DNA of 64,000 nt from Pseudomonas sp. MWU13-2105 (GTDB taxonomy: Bacteria; Pseudomonadota; Gammaproteobacteria; Pseudomonadales; Pseudomonadaceae): positions 1 to 64,000 of the forward strand of contig NZ_JALLIY010000013.1 of NCBI RefSeq assembly GCF_023242315.1. Reading direction: 5' to 3'. Position 1 is the stretch's first letter, and every line of letters starts with the position of its first letter. A program made the position numbers and the translations under genes. The notes under the pieces are model-generated. The model ran no database searches. It saw nothing but the letters and a program-made list of their open reading frames with translations, and had not been told where the DNA came from. This document shows positions 50,460 through 60,531 of this stretch, one piece after another.

Positions 50460-53400
50460 TCATGTTGCAGGTGTAGAAAGCGTTCGCTCTGGCGCCTCCT
50501 GATGGTGAGTGGTGCCAATGAACAGGTACATGGCCGGTACCATGAACAGCGTCAGCAAAGTCCCGATCGAGAGGCCGGCGAAGATCACCAGGCCCATGTC
50601 GTGACGCCCGGCCGCGCCGGCACCTGAGGCCCAGACCAACGGCACCACGCCCAACACCATGGCCGCGGTGGTCATCAGGATCGGTCGCAGGCGTACCGCC
50701 GCGGCTTCTTCGATGGCCTCGCGCTTGCTGCGGCCGGCGCGTTGCAGTTCGTTGGCAAACTGCACGATCAGAATCCCGTGTTTGGTGATCAACCCGAGCA
50801 ACGTCACCAGGCCCACTTGCGTGTACACGTTGATCGAGGCAAAGCCCATGGTGATGAACGCCAGTGCGCCGAAGAGCGCCGGTGGCACCGAAAACAGGAT
50901 CACCACGGGGTCGCGGTAGCTCTCGAACTGGAAGGCCAGCGCCAGATAGACGATCAGGATGGAAAACAGCAGCAGGCCGACAAAGCCGCCCGACTCCTGG
51001 ATGAACTGACGCGACTCACCGGATGCATCGGAGGTGTACCCCGAAGGGGCGACCTGGTTGAGGATGCTGTCAAGTTTCGTCAGCAGCTCACCCTGGGACA
51101 AGCCACTCACGCCCGAGAGGGTAGCCGAGTTGAGCTGCTGGAAGTGGTTGATCGACTCAGCCTCGGTCGACGTCTCGATATGCGCCACTGTGCGCGCCTG
51201 GATCATTGCCCCGGAGGGCGTGCGAATGTAGTAATCGAGAATCTGCTCGGGGTTCAGACGGTCGACCTGCAGGACCTGGGGAATGACTTTGTACGAGCGC
51301 CCGGCGGTGGAGAAGTAGTTCACGTAATTGCCACCCAGCGCCGCCGAGAGGGCCGCGCCGACGTCGGCCTGGGTCATCCCCAGGGTCGCGATCTTGTCAC
51401 GATCGACGATCAACTTGGCCTGCGGCTTGTCGATCTTCAGGTCCAGGTCGGAGAACCAGAACAGCTGCTGCTTCTGAGCCTCGGCCATGACCGCCTGGGC
51501 CACTTCATTCAAGTTTTCGACCGACTCCGTGGTGGTAATGACAAACTGTACCGGCAAGCCTTGGGCGCCCGGCAGCGACGGCAGTGGAAAGGCCGCCATC
51601 TTGGCGCCGGCTACCTGGTTCCACTTCTGTTGCAGATCCAGTATCAATTCTGCCTGCGAACGACTGCGCTCGCCCCAGGGCTTGAGCAGCACGCCACCAA
51701 GCCCGGAGTTGAGCGAAGGCACCCCGGTCAGTTGGAACATCTGCGCGTACTCGGGTTCGGTTTTGGCGATCTGGAAGGCCTGGTCAGCCAGCCGTTCCAT
51801 CTGCTGCGGGGAGGCTGTCGGCGCCCCCTTGACCTGCATGAACACCAGCCCCTGGTCTTCGGTCGGCGACAGTTCGCTCTTGGCGGTCATGCCGCTGGCG
51901 GCCACCAACAGGAACAGGATAAAACCAAAGGTGACCAGCACCGGCCAGCTGTCCAGCCCGGCGCCCAGTATCCGGTGATATCGTTTGCGTAAGCGGTCGA
52001 AATAGCGATCCAGCAGGCGCGCAAATCGACCCTCTTCCTGCCCTGATTTGAACAGCCGTGAGGTCATCATCGGCGAGAGGCTCAGTGCCACCACGGCGGA
52101 CACGGTCACGGCACCGGCCAACGAGAAACAGAACTCCTTGAACAATGCACCGGTCAGGCCGGTGCGCAGTCCGATGGGGACGTACGCGGCGATCAACACC
52201 ACGGTCATGGCGACGATCGGACCGCCTAGCTCCCTGGCGGCGGTCATGGCGGCCTCCAGTACACCTTTGCCTTCTTCCTTGATATGGCGGTCGACGTTCT
52301 CGACCACGATAATCGCGTCATCGACCACCAGGCCGATCGCCAGTACCAGTGCCAGCAGGGTCAGCAGATTGATCGAGTAACCCAGCAGGAACATGATGAA
52401 GAAGGTCCCGATCAGTGACAGCGGTATCGCCACCAGTGGCACGATCACCGCGCGAAATGAGCCGAGGAACAGATAGATGACGATCGAGACGATGATCATG
52501 GCCTCGGCCAGGGTCTTCACCACCTCGTAGATCGAGGTATTGATGAACTCCGTGGAGTCATAGACGATCTCGCCTCTGACACCGCTCGGCAGTTGCGATT
52601 GCAGGTCGGGGAAGGCCTTCCTGACGCTGGCGGCGACTGTCAGGATGTTTGCATTGGGCGCCACTTTGATGCCGATGAACACCGAGCGCTTGCCGGAGAA
52701 GGCGACGCTGGTGTCGTAGCTTTCCGCGCCGAGGGTGACGGTGGCCACATCTGCCAGATGTACCAGTGCATCGCCGTTCTGCTTGACGACCAGCTGTTTG
52801 AATTCCTCCACGCTGTGCAGGTCGGTGCCGGCGGTCAGGTCGACCGTGACCATCTGTCCTTTGGTTGAGCCCAGGGCCGACAGGTAGTTGTTGTTTGCCA
52901 AGGCAGTGGCGACGTCCTGCGCCGAAACGCTGTGGGCGGCCAGCTTGCCCGGGTCCAGCCAGGCGCGCATGGCGAATTGGCGCCCACCGAGGATCTCGGC
53001 GGTCTGTACACCTTCGATCGAGTCGAGCTTGGGCTTGACGACCCGCAACAGGTAGTCGGTGATGTTGTTCGTCGGCAGCACATCGCTGTAGAAGCCCAGG
53101 TACATGGCGTCCGTGGTCTGCCCAACCGCCACCGAGAGCACCGGCTCCTGCACCTGGGGCGGAAGCTGGTTCTTGACCGAGTTGATCTGGGTGTTGATTT
53201 CTGTCAGTGCCTTGCTGGAGTCGTAGTTGAGCCGCAGGGTCGCGGTAATGGTCGAGAGCCCGGTAATGCTCGAGGAGGACAGGTAGTCGATGCCCTGCGC
53301 CTGGGCAATGGCCGCTTCGAGCGGTTGCGTGGTAAAGCCGGCGACTGTGGCTGAGTCCGCACCGTAGTAGCTGGTGGTGATGGTGACCACCGTGTTTTCG

Positions 53401-53519
53401 GTGTGCGGCCACTGGTTGACCGGTAGCCCGAAGATCGATCGCAGGCCCAGTATCAGGATAAACATCGAGACGACAACGGCCCAGACCGGTCGCTTGATGA
53501 AGATATCGGTGAGTTTCAT
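50460..53519 (-). CDS. RND multidrug efflux pump (HAE1 family)
   Basis: A 1019-residue inner-membrane pump. TM1 is at the N-terminus (FIKRPVWAVVVSMFILILGLRSI), the proton-relay Asp pair is in LAIGLVVDDAIIVVENVDRH (about 395-415) and GLITKHGILIVQFANELQR lies in the second half. Last gene of an OMF-MFP-RND operon on the minus strand, 12 bases after the adaptor. Drug or metabolite efflux driven by the proton gradient; substrates not readable. Confidence 0.94.
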   Translation of the reverse strand: MKLTDIFIKRPVWAVVVSMFILILGLRSIFGLPVNQWPHTENTVVTITTSYYGADSATVAGFTTQPLEAAIAQAQGIDYLSSSSITGLSTITATLRLNYDSSKALTEINTQINSVKNQLPPQVQEPVLSVAVGQTTDAMYLGFYSDVLPTNNITDYLLRVVKPKLDSIEGVQTAEILGGRQFAMRAWLDPGKLAAHSVSAQDVATALANNNYLSALGSTKGQMVTVDLTAGTDLHSVEEFKQLVVKQNGDALVHLADVATVTLGAESYDTSVAFSGKRSVFIGIKVAPNANILTVAASVRKAFPDLQSQLPSGVRGEIVYDSTEFINTSIYEVVKTLAEAMIIVSIVIYLFLGSFRAVIVPLVAIPLSLIGTFFIMFLLGYSINLLTLLALVLAIGLVVDDAIIVVENVDRHIKEEGKGVLEAAMTAARELGGPIVAMTVVLIAAYVPIGLRTGLTGALFKEFCFSLAGAVTVSAVVALSLSPMMTSRLFKSGQEEGRFARLLDRYFDRLRKRYHRILGAGLDSWPVLVTFGFILFLLVAASGMTAKSELSPTEDQGLVFMQVKGAPTASPQQMERLADQAFQIAKTEPEYAQMFQLTGVPSLNSGLGGVLLKPWGERSRSQAELILDLQQKWNQVAGAKMAAFPLPSLPGAQGLPVQFVITTTESVENLNEVAQAVMAEAQKQQLFWFSDLDLKIDKPQAKLIVDRDKIATLGMTQADVGAALSAALGGNYVNYFSTAGRSYKVIPQVLQVDRLNPEQILDYYIRTPSGAMIQARTVAHIETSTEAESINHFQQLNSATLSGVSGLSQGELLTKLDSILNQVAPSGYTSDASGESRQFIQESGGFVGLLLFSILIVYLALAFQFESYRDPVVILFSVPPALFGALAFITMGFASINVYTQVGLVTLLGLITKHGILIVQFANELQRAGRSKREAIEEAAAVRLRPILMTTAAMVLGVVPLVWASGAGAAGRHDMGLVIFAGLSIGTLLTLFMVPAMYLFIGTTHHQEAPERTLSTPAT

Positions 53520-53531
53520 GGGCGCGCGGAC

Positions 53532-54725
53532 CTATTGTTCTTGTGGCGTCGGGGAGGCGTCGTTCAACGGCGCACCCTGGCTGTCGATTTTCACCGGTGA
53601 ACCGTTCTTGAGTTTCATCTGGCCACTGGTGATCACCTGGTCACCTTCCTTCACGCCGGACAGGATGGCCACCTGATCACCGCGGGTTGGCCCGGCTTTG
53701 ATGAACGTTTGCTGCGCGGTAAGCACCTCGTTGCCCTGGTCGCTCTTCTGTATGGCGATAAAGACCGTTGTTCCATAAGGGTTATAGGTGACGGCGGTTT
53801 GTGGCACGGTGAGGTAGCGCTGCTTGGCGCCGGACTCCACGACGGCCTGGGCGAACATGCCAGGCACCAGGCTTTGTTTCGGATTCTCGACGGTGGCTTC
53901 AACGACAATGTTGCGTGTGGTCGGATCGAACCTGGTGTCGATGGCCGTGACCTTGCCGGCGAAGGTCTGCCCGGGCAGGCCGCCAGCCGTGACCGCGACC
54001 GCCTGGCCGAGGGAAATCGCCACCAGCTGCGCTTGCGGTACGTTGAAGTCGATGTAGATGGGGTTGAAGGTTTGCAGGGTCGCGATCTTGTCGCCGGGGT
54101 TGAGGAATTGACCGGGGTTGACACTGGTGATCCCGATCTTTCCGGCAAAGGGCGCGTGGATGGTTTTCTTCGCCAGCAACGCCCGTTGCTGCTCTGCCGC
54201 CGCCATTTTCGCTTTCAGGTCGGCGTCGTCCGCATCGACCTGGGCCTGGGACACCGCGTTCACCGCCAGTTGCGCCTTGTCGCGCTTGAGCACCGTGGCG
54301 GCCAGGTTGGCGGTGGCTTCGAGCGAGTGAAGCAAGGCGATATCCGAGTCCGCGTTCAACTGGACCAGCAGGTCGGCGGTCGCCACTTGCTGGCCCGGTT
54401 TGAAGCCGATGGTGCGAACGATGCCGCCGACCTCGGTGGTGACATCGACGCCCCGTACCGCCTTCATCGAGCCCACGGCGGAAACGCTAGGCTGCCAATC
54501 GGCGAACTCGGCCCGGATGATTGTGACCACGGCCGGTGGCAGCGGGACTTTTGATTGGGCGATCAGCTTCGATATCTGGCTGAATTTCACGCCGGCGATG
54601 ATCGCGACGATCACCAGCACCACCCCGATCATGACGAGCATAGGCTTGAGCAACCGTCGTTTACGGGCACCGCCGGGCTCGTTTGGCGGGGTCGATGGGG
54701 AAGCGGCGATCTTGGCGTCGGCCAT
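53532..54725 (-). CDS. RND efflux membrane fusion protein
   Basis: An adaptor of about 397 residues. A cytoplasmic N-terminal tail rich in Pro and Arg precedes the membrane anchor (about 32-50, PMLVMIGVVLVIVAIIAGV). Lipoyl half-motifs flank a helical hairpin, and DGLI-like and FAGKIGITSVNPGQFLNPGDKI motifs follow. ATG 54725 is preferred; a GTG at 54737 is in frame. It lies 16 bases after the OMF stop. Confidence 0.9.
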   Translation of the reverse strand: MADAKIAASPSTPPNEPGGARKRRLLKPMLVMIGVVLVIVAIIAGVKFSQISKLIAQSKVPLPPAVVTIIRAEFADWQPSVSAVGSMKAVRGVDVTTEVGGIVRTIGFKPGQQVATADLLVQLNADSDIALLHSLEATANLAATVLKRDKAQLAVNAVSQAQVDADDADLKAKMAAAEQQRALLAKKTIHAPFAGKIGITSVNPGQFLNPGDKIATLQTFNPIYIDFNVPQAQLVAISLGQAVAVTAGGLPGQTFAGKVTAIDTRFDPTTRNIVVEATVENPKQSLVPGMFAQAVVESGAKQRYLTVPQTAVTYNPYGTTVFIAIQKSDQGNEVLTAQQTFIKAGPTRGDQVAILSGVKEGDQVITSGQMKLKNGSPVKIDSQGAPLNDASPTPQEQ

Positions 54726-54741
54726 GGTTTTTCTCACTGTT

Positions 54742-56268
54742 TCAATAACGGTCGGGGCTTCCTACGGAGGCAGGGGCCACATCGGTTCGGTTCCACCAGC
54801 CACCGCCCAGTGCCTGGAAGAGAGCGGTGGTGTCGCTGTAGCGGGCACTTTGCGCCCTGACGCGGGTGAGTACCGCGTTCTGATAGGTCTGTTGCGCGGT
54901 CAACAGATTCAGATAGGCCACGGCACCCAGTTGGAACTGCGCCTGGGTCAGTGCCAGGCTTTCGTGGGCAGCCTGTTCGGCCTGCACTTGCTGGTTGAGT
55001 GTGTCAGCGTCGGCTTGCAGTGCCCTGAGTGCGTTGGCGACATCCTGGAAGGCGCTGATCACGGTGCCGCGATAGCGTGCGGCCGATTCATCATAGGCGG
55101 CTACGGCGGCCTGCTTGCGATGTTTAAGGGTGCCGGCGTCGAAGATCGTCTGGCTGACCGAGCCGGCGAGACTCCAGAACCCGGTCCCCGACGAAAACAG
55201 CCGGGTACCGCTCAGCGCACTGGAGCCCAGTGTTCCGCTGATGCTGAATTGCGGCAGTTGATTGGCAATGGCCACGCCGATATTGGCGCTGGCCTGATGC
55301 AGTTGCGCCTCGGCGGAGCGCACATCCGGTCGCTGCTCGACGATGCTCGAGGGTAGGCTGAGCGGTAGCTGCTCTGGCAGATGGAGCGAGGCCAGGTCGA
55401 AACGCTCGCCCTGATCCTGATTGGGAAAACGGCCGAGATAGGCCATCAGTTGGTTGCGGGTTTGTGCGAGCTGCTTCTGCAGGGGCGGCAAGGTCGCGCG
55501 GGTTTGCGCAAGTGCCGCCTGCTGCGCGAGCACGTCGGTATTGGCGATCGCCCCCAGCCGCCGTCGCGACTGCAGGAGCTCAAGCTGATCGCTCTGCAAG
55601 CGGATGAGTTCCTGGGTGGCGCTTACCTGATCGCGCAGGGACGCCAGGGTGATGGCCGTGTTGACGACATTCGAGGTCAGCGTCAGGTAGGTTGCCTCCA
55701 GTTGGTAGCGCTCATACTCGGCCTGGGCCGTGGACGCTTCAATCTGGCGACGGCCGCCGCCGAACACGTCGGCATCGTAAGAGACGCTCAGCGATGCCGA
55801 ATTGACGGTGAGAATCTTCGCGGGCAGACCAAAAGTGTTGGCGGTCGACGGCAGCTGTCGTGTCCTGGACGCATTGGCACTCAGGGAGGGAAACAACGAA
55901 GACTGCTCGGCGTACGCCAGTTCATTGGCCTGGTGGAGGGCCGCTTGCGCGGCGGCTACATCCGAATTGGCCTTCAGCGCCTCTTCCACCAGCGCGTTGA
56001 GGGCCGGCGAACGGAACAGCGTCCACCATTGGCCGGGGATATCCATGCCCTCGACCAGTTTTTGTGCCGCGCCTCCTGCCGCCACATCGGCCGAGGCGGT
56101 GGGCGTTGTCAGTGTATCCCGCGCATAGCCGGCATCCTTGGCGACGCCAGGCCGAACAAAGTCCGGCCCTACGGCACAGCCCGCGAGCATGACGGCACAA
56201 AACACACTCGCAGGCGCAAGAACCTGCCAGGTGCGAGAAGTCGCCTGCCGCTGGGATTGCTCTTTCAT
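54742..56268 (-). CDS. Outer-membrane efflux lipoprotein (OprM/NodT family)
   Basis: A 508-residue outer-membrane factor with lipobox LAGC (Cys about 30), then AVGPDFVRPGV. Two TolC-like repeats follow, including FPSLSANASRTRQ, SVSYDADVFGGGRRQIEAS, EQRPDVRSAEAQLHQASANIGVAIA and LAGSVSQTIFDAGTLK. It is the first gene of the operon, with the OMF ahead of the adaptor and pump, which is less usual than MFP-RND-OMF. A palindrome abuts its ribosome-binding site. Confidence 0.92.
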   Translation of the reverse strand: MKEQSQRQATSRTWQVLAPASVFCAVMLAGCAVGPDFVRPGVAKDAGYARDTLTTPTASADVAAGGAAQKLVEGMDIPGQWWTLFRSPALNALVEEALKANSDVAAAQAALHQANELAYAEQSSLFPSLSANASRTRQLPSTANTFGLPAKILTVNSASLSVSYDADVFGGGRRQIEASTAQAEYERYQLEATYLTLTSNVVNTAITLASLRDQVSATQELIRLQSDQLELLQSRRRLGAIANTDVLAQQAALAQTRATLPPLQKQLAQTRNQLMAYLGRFPNQDQGERFDLASLHLPEQLPLSLPSSIVEQRPDVRSAEAQLHQASANIGVAIANQLPQFSISGTLGSSALSGTRLFSSGTGFWSLAGSVSQTIFDAGTLKHRKQAAVAAYDESAARYRGTVISAFQDVANALRALQADADTLNQQVQAEQAAHESLALTQAQFQLGAVAYLNLLTAQQTYQNAVLTRVRAQSARYSDTTALFQALGGGWWNRTDVAPASVGSPDRY

Positions 56269-56275
56269 GGGCTCT

Positions 56276-56295
56276 CTAATTGATCGATCAGTTAG
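56276..56295. promoter_or_regulatory. TetR-like palindrome over the efflux operon leader
   Basis: CTAATTGATCGATCAGTTAG is symmetric at 18 of 20 positions and centres about 17 bases before the OMF start, next to the Shine-Dalgarno AGAGAG. Repressors of the TetR family bind dyads like this in front of RND operons. No TetR gene lies in the neighbourhood. Confidence 0.55.
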
Positions 56296-56460
56296 TTGTA
56301 TGAATAGATCAAGCCTGTGCCCTTTGCCTGCTTTAACGATGATTTATACGCAAACTTCGGGAGGAGGGCGACGCCGAGCTCAAGGCGCTACTGCTCATCA
56401 GAAGCCTAAGTGCTGAGTTAATGACTCTCAAGTCAAGTAAATTTTCACTTGGGCGCGAAG

Positions 56461-57444
56461 TCAGCGATCGACGCGTTGCTGCAAGTTCGCGGGATAACGA
56501 TCGCCGACGACGGTAACTTGCGCCAGGGCCGATTCGATGGCGCCGAGGTCCGCGGTCGTGAGGATAATCCCGGCGGCGCCGATGTTTTCCTCCAGGCGAT
56601 GCAGCTTGGTGGTGCCCGGTATCGGTACGATCCAGGGTTTGCGGGCCAGCAGCCAGGCGATAGCGATTTGCGCGCGGGTGGCACTTTTGCCTGCGGCGAT
56701 CTGGCCGAGTACTTCGACCAGATGCGCGTTGGCCTTGCGGTTTTCCTCAGAGAAACGCGGGACCAGGTTGCGAAAGTCATCGGCGGCGAAGGTGGTTCGT
56801 TCGTCGATGGTACCGGTGAGAAAACCCTTGCCCAACGGACTGAAAGGTACGAAGCCGATGCCGAGTTCCTCTAGGGTCGGCAGGATCTGCGCTTCCGGCT
56901 CACGCCACCACAACGAATACTCGCTCTGTACTGCGGTGAGCGGCTGCACCGCATGGGCCAGTCGAATCGTCTGGACGCCGGCTTCGGACAGGCCGAAGTG
57001 CCTGACCTTGCCGGCTTCGATCAACTGTCGGACGGCTCCGGCCACCTCTTCAATCGGCACGTTCGGGTCGACCCGGTGTTGATAGAGCAGATCGATATGG
57101 TCAGTGCGCAGGCGCTTGAGCGCGGCCTCCGTTACCGCGCGAATCGTCTCCGGGCGGCTGTCCAGGCCCTCCGCGACCAGGCCGTGCTTGAAGCCGAACT
57201 TGGTGGCGATCACCACCTGGTCGCGAATGGGCGCCAGAGCTTCCCCCAGCAGGCTCTCATTGGCATAGGGACCATAGGCTTCCGCGCTGTCGAAGAAGTT
57301 GATGCCCTTGTCGAACGCGGCACGGATAAGCCGGATAGCCGCCGCCGGGTCCTGCGCCGGTCCATAACCGAAGCTCAAGCTCATGCAGCCCAGGCCCATG
57401 GCCGAGACTTCCAGGCCGCTGCTACCTAATTGACGTTTGCGCAT
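56461..57444 (-). CDS. Aldo/keto reductase
   Basis: A 327-residue AKR enzyme. Active-site tetrad: Asp and Tyr in FDSAEAYGPYANE, Lys in QVVIATKFGFKHG, His in DLLYQHRVDPN. It starts MRKRQLGSSGLEVSAMGLGCMSLS, typical of the AKR11/AKR13 (YajO/IolS-like) group. It reduces aldehydes or ketones with NADPH. It is divergent from a LysR gene. Confidence 0.92.
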   Translation of the reverse strand: MRKRQLGSSGLEVSAMGLGCMSLSFGYGPAQDPAAAIRLIRAAFDKGINFFDSAEAYGPYANESLLGEALAPIRDQVVIATKFGFKHGLVAEGLDSRPETIRAVTEAALKRLRTDHIDLLYQHRVDPNVPIEEVAGAVRQLIEAGKVRHFGLSEAGVQTIRLAHAVQPLTAVQSEYSLWWREPEAQILPTLEELGIGFVPFSPLGKGFLTGTIDERTTFAADDFRNLVPRFSEENRKANAHLVEVLGQIAAGKSATRAQIAIAWLLARKPWIVPIPGTTKLHRLEENIGAAGIILTTADLGAIESALAQVTVVGDRYPANLQQRVDR

Positions 57445-57550
57445 GTTCTATCTCCTTCATAACGATGGGATGAAGGAAAGCAGCTTAAATTGCTGTATGA
57501 ATCTCAACAATTGGGCTAGCGTTTCATAGGTTATTGAGAGAGTTTCATGA

Positions 57551-58453
57551 ATGATTCGTGCAGGATTGCCTGAGTTGACGGCGTTCGTGGCCATTGCCGA
57601 ACAACGCAGTTTCAGCGGCGCGGCCCGTGTCCTGGGGGTTTCACCGTCGGCGCTGAGCCATTCCATGCGTGGCCTGGAGGCGCGCCTGGAACTTCGCCTG
57701 TTCAACCGCACTACGCGCTCCGTCGCCCTGACCGATGCGGGAGACCAGTTGTTCCAGAGGGTCCGCCCCTTGCTGGGGGATCTGGAAAGCGCGGTGAATG
57801 AGGTCACTTCGGCGCGGAATACGCCGTCGGGTTCGATTCGTCTGAGTGCTTCGGAATCGTCCTTCAAGCCACTTATCCATCACGTTATTCCAGGTTTTCT
57901 CGCGAGCAACCCGCAGATTCATATCGAGTGTGTGGCCGACAGTCGCCTGGTGGATATTGTTGCCGACGGTTTTGACGCCGGTATCCGCCTGTATGACGAT
58001 GTGCCACGGGATATGATCGCCGTGCGGTTCGGCCCGGATATCCGATTTTCCGCCGTCGCCTCGCCTGGATACCTTGAGCGGAACGAAGCGCCCAAGGCTC
58101 CTCATGACCTCAAGCAACACCGTTGTATCCGCTTTCGCTTTGCCAGTGGCGCGCTCTTGCGCTGGGATCTGGAATACCTGGGCAAGAGCGCGAGCCTCGA
58201 CGTGGATGGCCCGATGACCATGGACAACCTCAGTTTGATGGTCGAAGCGGCCCTGGCAGGCGTCGGGGTGGCCTGGGTGCCCGAGGCGCAGGTGGCCGAG
58301 CACGTAGCGGCTGGGCGCTTGATTCGGCTACTGCCGGAATGGAGCCCTTACTACCCCGGGCTTTGCCTCTATTATCCAGCCAATCGACATCCGCCCATGG
58401 CGCTTCGACTGTTTGCCCAGGCAGTGCGGGACTGGGCGAGCCAGGCGGGATGA
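57551..58453 (+). CDS. LysR-family regulator of the aldo/keto reductase
   Basis: A 300-residue LysR regulator. HTH RSFSGAARVLGVSPSALSHSMRGLEARLE at about 18-46; the co-inducer domain follows. It is divergent from and adjacent to the aldo/keto reductase gene, an arrangement common for this pair in Pseudomonas, and probably activates it. Confidence 0.9.
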   Translation: MIRAGLPELTAFVAIAEQRSFSGAARVLGVSPSALSHSMRGLEARLELRLFNRTTRSVALTDAGDQLFQRVRPLLGDLESAVNEVTSARNTPSGSIRLSASESSFKPLIHHVIPGFLASNPQIHIECVADSRLVDIVADGFDAGIRLYDDVPRDMIAVRFGPDIRFSAVASPGYLERNEAPKAPHDLKQHRCIRFRFASGALLRWDLEYLGKSASLDVDGPMTMDNLSLMVEAALAGVGVAWVPEAQVAEHVAAGRLIRLLPEWSPYYPGLCLYYPANRHPPMALRLFAQAVRDWASQAG

Positions 58454-58512
58454 GTCATTGGTGGCAGGCGTTCGAATCGGTACGGCGGGGTCGTTAACGC
58501 TACTCCCCGGGC

Positions 58513-59370
58513 CTATAAGCCCTGGCTGCTACGAATCAGGTCATAGGCCCGGCGTACCAGCGGATTCACCGTATTGGGGCGGATCCACAGATGGTAAGTC
58601 ACATCCGGCAAGCGCGGCAAACCGTCGTTTTCCCCCAGCACCCGCATGTCCGGCCCCAGTAGTTCCATGCTCCGCGGTGTTACCCCGAGCCCGGCACGAA
58701 TCGCCGCCTTGATGCCGATCAGGTTCGAGGCCAGGTAGGCCTGGCGCCAGGCAATCCCTTCACGCTCCAACGCCTCCATGGCATAACGCCGGTAGATGCT
58801 CGGTTCTTCCACCAGGATCAGCGGCAGTGGCTCGCTGGGCACGTGGATGTACTGCGCCGAGCAGATCCACCACACCGGCGAGGTCCGCAGGGCAAAGCCT
58901 TGCAGGCGCGAGTCTTCGCGGGTGGAGATGACCATGTCGATCTTGCCCCGGTGCAGGTCCTCCATCAGGTACGGGCTGCGGCCGACATCGATTTCCAGGC
59001 GCAGGCGCGGCGCCGAACGGGCAATGTGGCTGAGGATCGGCGGCAGGATAGTGTCGGCGATATCGTGGGGTGAACCGATCCGCAGCACGCCGCTCATATG
59101 GCTTTCCTGCAACGAACTGAGCGCCTCGTCATTCAGCGACAGCAGTTGCCGGGCATGGCGCAGCAATTGTCGCCCCGGCTCGGTGAGCTGTTTCTGGCGA
59201 CCCTGTTTCTGGAACAGGCCGACGCCCACCTGATGTTCCAGGCGTTGCATCTGTTGGGTCACGGATGACTGCGTGCGTGCCAGGTGCTGGCCGGCTTCGG
59301 CAAAACTGTGGTGGTCGACCACCGCGACGAAGGTGCGCAGCAGTTCCAGGTCCAGGGTCGGAGAGGGCAT
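58513..59370 (-). CDS. LysR-family regulator of the amino-acid-type operon
   Basis: A 285-residue LysR regulator. HTH HSFAEAGQHLARTQSSVTQQMQRLEHQVG (about 21-49). It is divergent from the binding-protein operon that starts at 59614 and is its most probable regulator. The C-terminal part (LYLASNLIGIKAAIRAGLGVTP-like segment near 220) is typical of the group that controls amino-acid metabolism. Confidence 0.9.
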   Translation of the reverse strand: MPSPTLDLELLRTFVAVVDHHSFAEAGQHLARTQSSVTQQMQRLEHQVGVGLFQKQGRQKQLTEPGRQLLRHARQLLSLNDEALSSLQESHMSGVLRIGSPHDIADTILPPILSHIARSAPRLRLEIDVGRSPYLMEDLHRGKIDMVISTREDSRLQGFALRTSPVWWICSAQYIHVPSEPLPLILVEEPSIYRRYAMEALEREGIAWRQAYLASNLIGIKAAIRAGLGVTPRSMELLGPDMRVLGENDGLPRLPDVTYHLWIRPNTVNPLVRRAYDLIRSSQGL

Positions 59371-59613
59371 GGCGACTCGAATTCATATCAAGGGCGTTCG
59401 TCAATAGATTACAGAAGCTAATGTATTTGGCGAGTCTAAAATATCTTTAGTGCTGAAAGTTCCAATAAACAGGGGTTATGCCGTTTTTGTCAAAAGCTAA
59501 TAACCAGAAAGTTATAACAATATTAGATATTTGAATTTCCGTTCGCTCGCGCGGCTCCCTAGCATGCAGGGCAACAAGGTCGGGACACGCCGATTGCCAT
59601 CGAGGGGATAGTC

Positions 59614-60447
59614 ATGTCGTTCAAGTGCACACCGGGCCAACGCCTGCTTCCTGCTTTTTTCGGCGCCGTGCTGGCGCTGGGGATGGTGGCTGCGGCCCAG
59701 GCCGATGCCACCCTGGACAAGATCGAGCAGCGCCACAAACTGGTGGTTGGCGTGCTGTTGTCCGGCGGGCCGTTCGGTTCCATCGATCCGTCGAGCCAGG
59801 CGCCCAAGGGCCTCAATGTGGATCTGGCCAATGCCCTGGGCAAGGACCTGAACGTCGCCGTCGAGCTGGTGCCGGTACTGCCGGCCAATCGCGTGCAGTT
59901 CCTGCAGCAGGGCAAGGTCGACCTGCTGATCGCCAATATGGAATGGACGCCGGAGCGCGACGGCCAACTGGGTCATGTGCCGACGCCGTTCTACAAGGTC
60001 GGCGGTACCGCGGCGGTGTTGAAGAGCAGCACGATCAGCCGTTGGGAAGACCTCAAGGGGCAGCCGGTGTGCACGTCCCAGGGCAGCAGCTACGTCAAGC
60101 CGCTGAGCGAGCTGGGCGCCCAATTGAAAGCCTTCAAGAGCTCGTCGGAGTCCCTGCTGGCGCTGCGCGGCAACAACTGCGTGGCGGCGGTCCACGATGC
60201 GACGCTGATCAATCCGCTGCTGGCGGGCAATCCGGAGTGGCAGGACTATCGGGCCATTACCCCGGAGTTGAATCCGGCGCCGTCGGTGATCTGGACCCGC
60301 CAGGGCGAGGTCGATACCCAGAAGCGCCTTGACACGGTGGTCCAGGGCCTGCACCGCAGCGGTTGGCTGATCGAGGCCGAGAGCCGCAACCAGATCTCGC
60401 CGAAGTCGCCGACGCTGGTGGAGCTGCATAACCAGTTCAAGGGTTGA
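59614..60447 (+). CDS. Family 3 amino-acid-type ABC substrate-binding protein, copy 1
   Basis: A 277-residue periplasmic binding protein. The signal peptide ends in VAAAQA before DATLDKIEQRHK. The fold matches the polar amino-acid group: VVGVLLSGGPFGSID, FLQQGKVDLLIANMEWTPER, WEDLKGQPVCTSQGSSY. The ATG has GAGGGG upstream. It is a close paralogue of the next gene. First gene of an operon whose later genes are an FAD enzyme and an aminotransferase, so an amino acid or its 2-hydroxy/2-oxo analogue is the likely ligand. Confidence 0.87.
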   Translation: MSFKCTPGQRLLPAFFGAVLALGMVAAAQADATLDKIEQRHKLVVGVLLSGGPFGSIDPSSQAPKGLNVDLANALGKDLNVAVELVPVLPANRVQFLQQGKVDLLIANMEWTPERDGQLGHVPTPFYKVGGTAAVLKSSTISRWEDLKGQPVCTSQGSSYVKPLSELGAQLKAFKSSSESLLALRGNNCVAAVHDATLINPLLAGNPEWQDYRAITPELNPAPSVIWTRQGEVDTQKRLDTVVQGLHRSGWLIEAESRNQISPKSPTLVELHNQFKG

Positions 60448-60483
60448 TCGTACCTGCAATGTATTTGGCGGTTTTGAGGGCCC

Positions 60484-60496
60484 CTTCGCGGGCAAG
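60484..60496. repeat. Half REP sequence between the two binding-protein genes
   Basis: CTTCGCGGGCAAG, identical to the right arm of the REP at 8330-8342. No matching left arm is present, so it is a degenerate or solitary half-element. Confidence 0.55.
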
Positions 60497-60531
60497 CTCC
60501 CGGTCGCCCGACTTCTCAAGGAAAACCCGCA

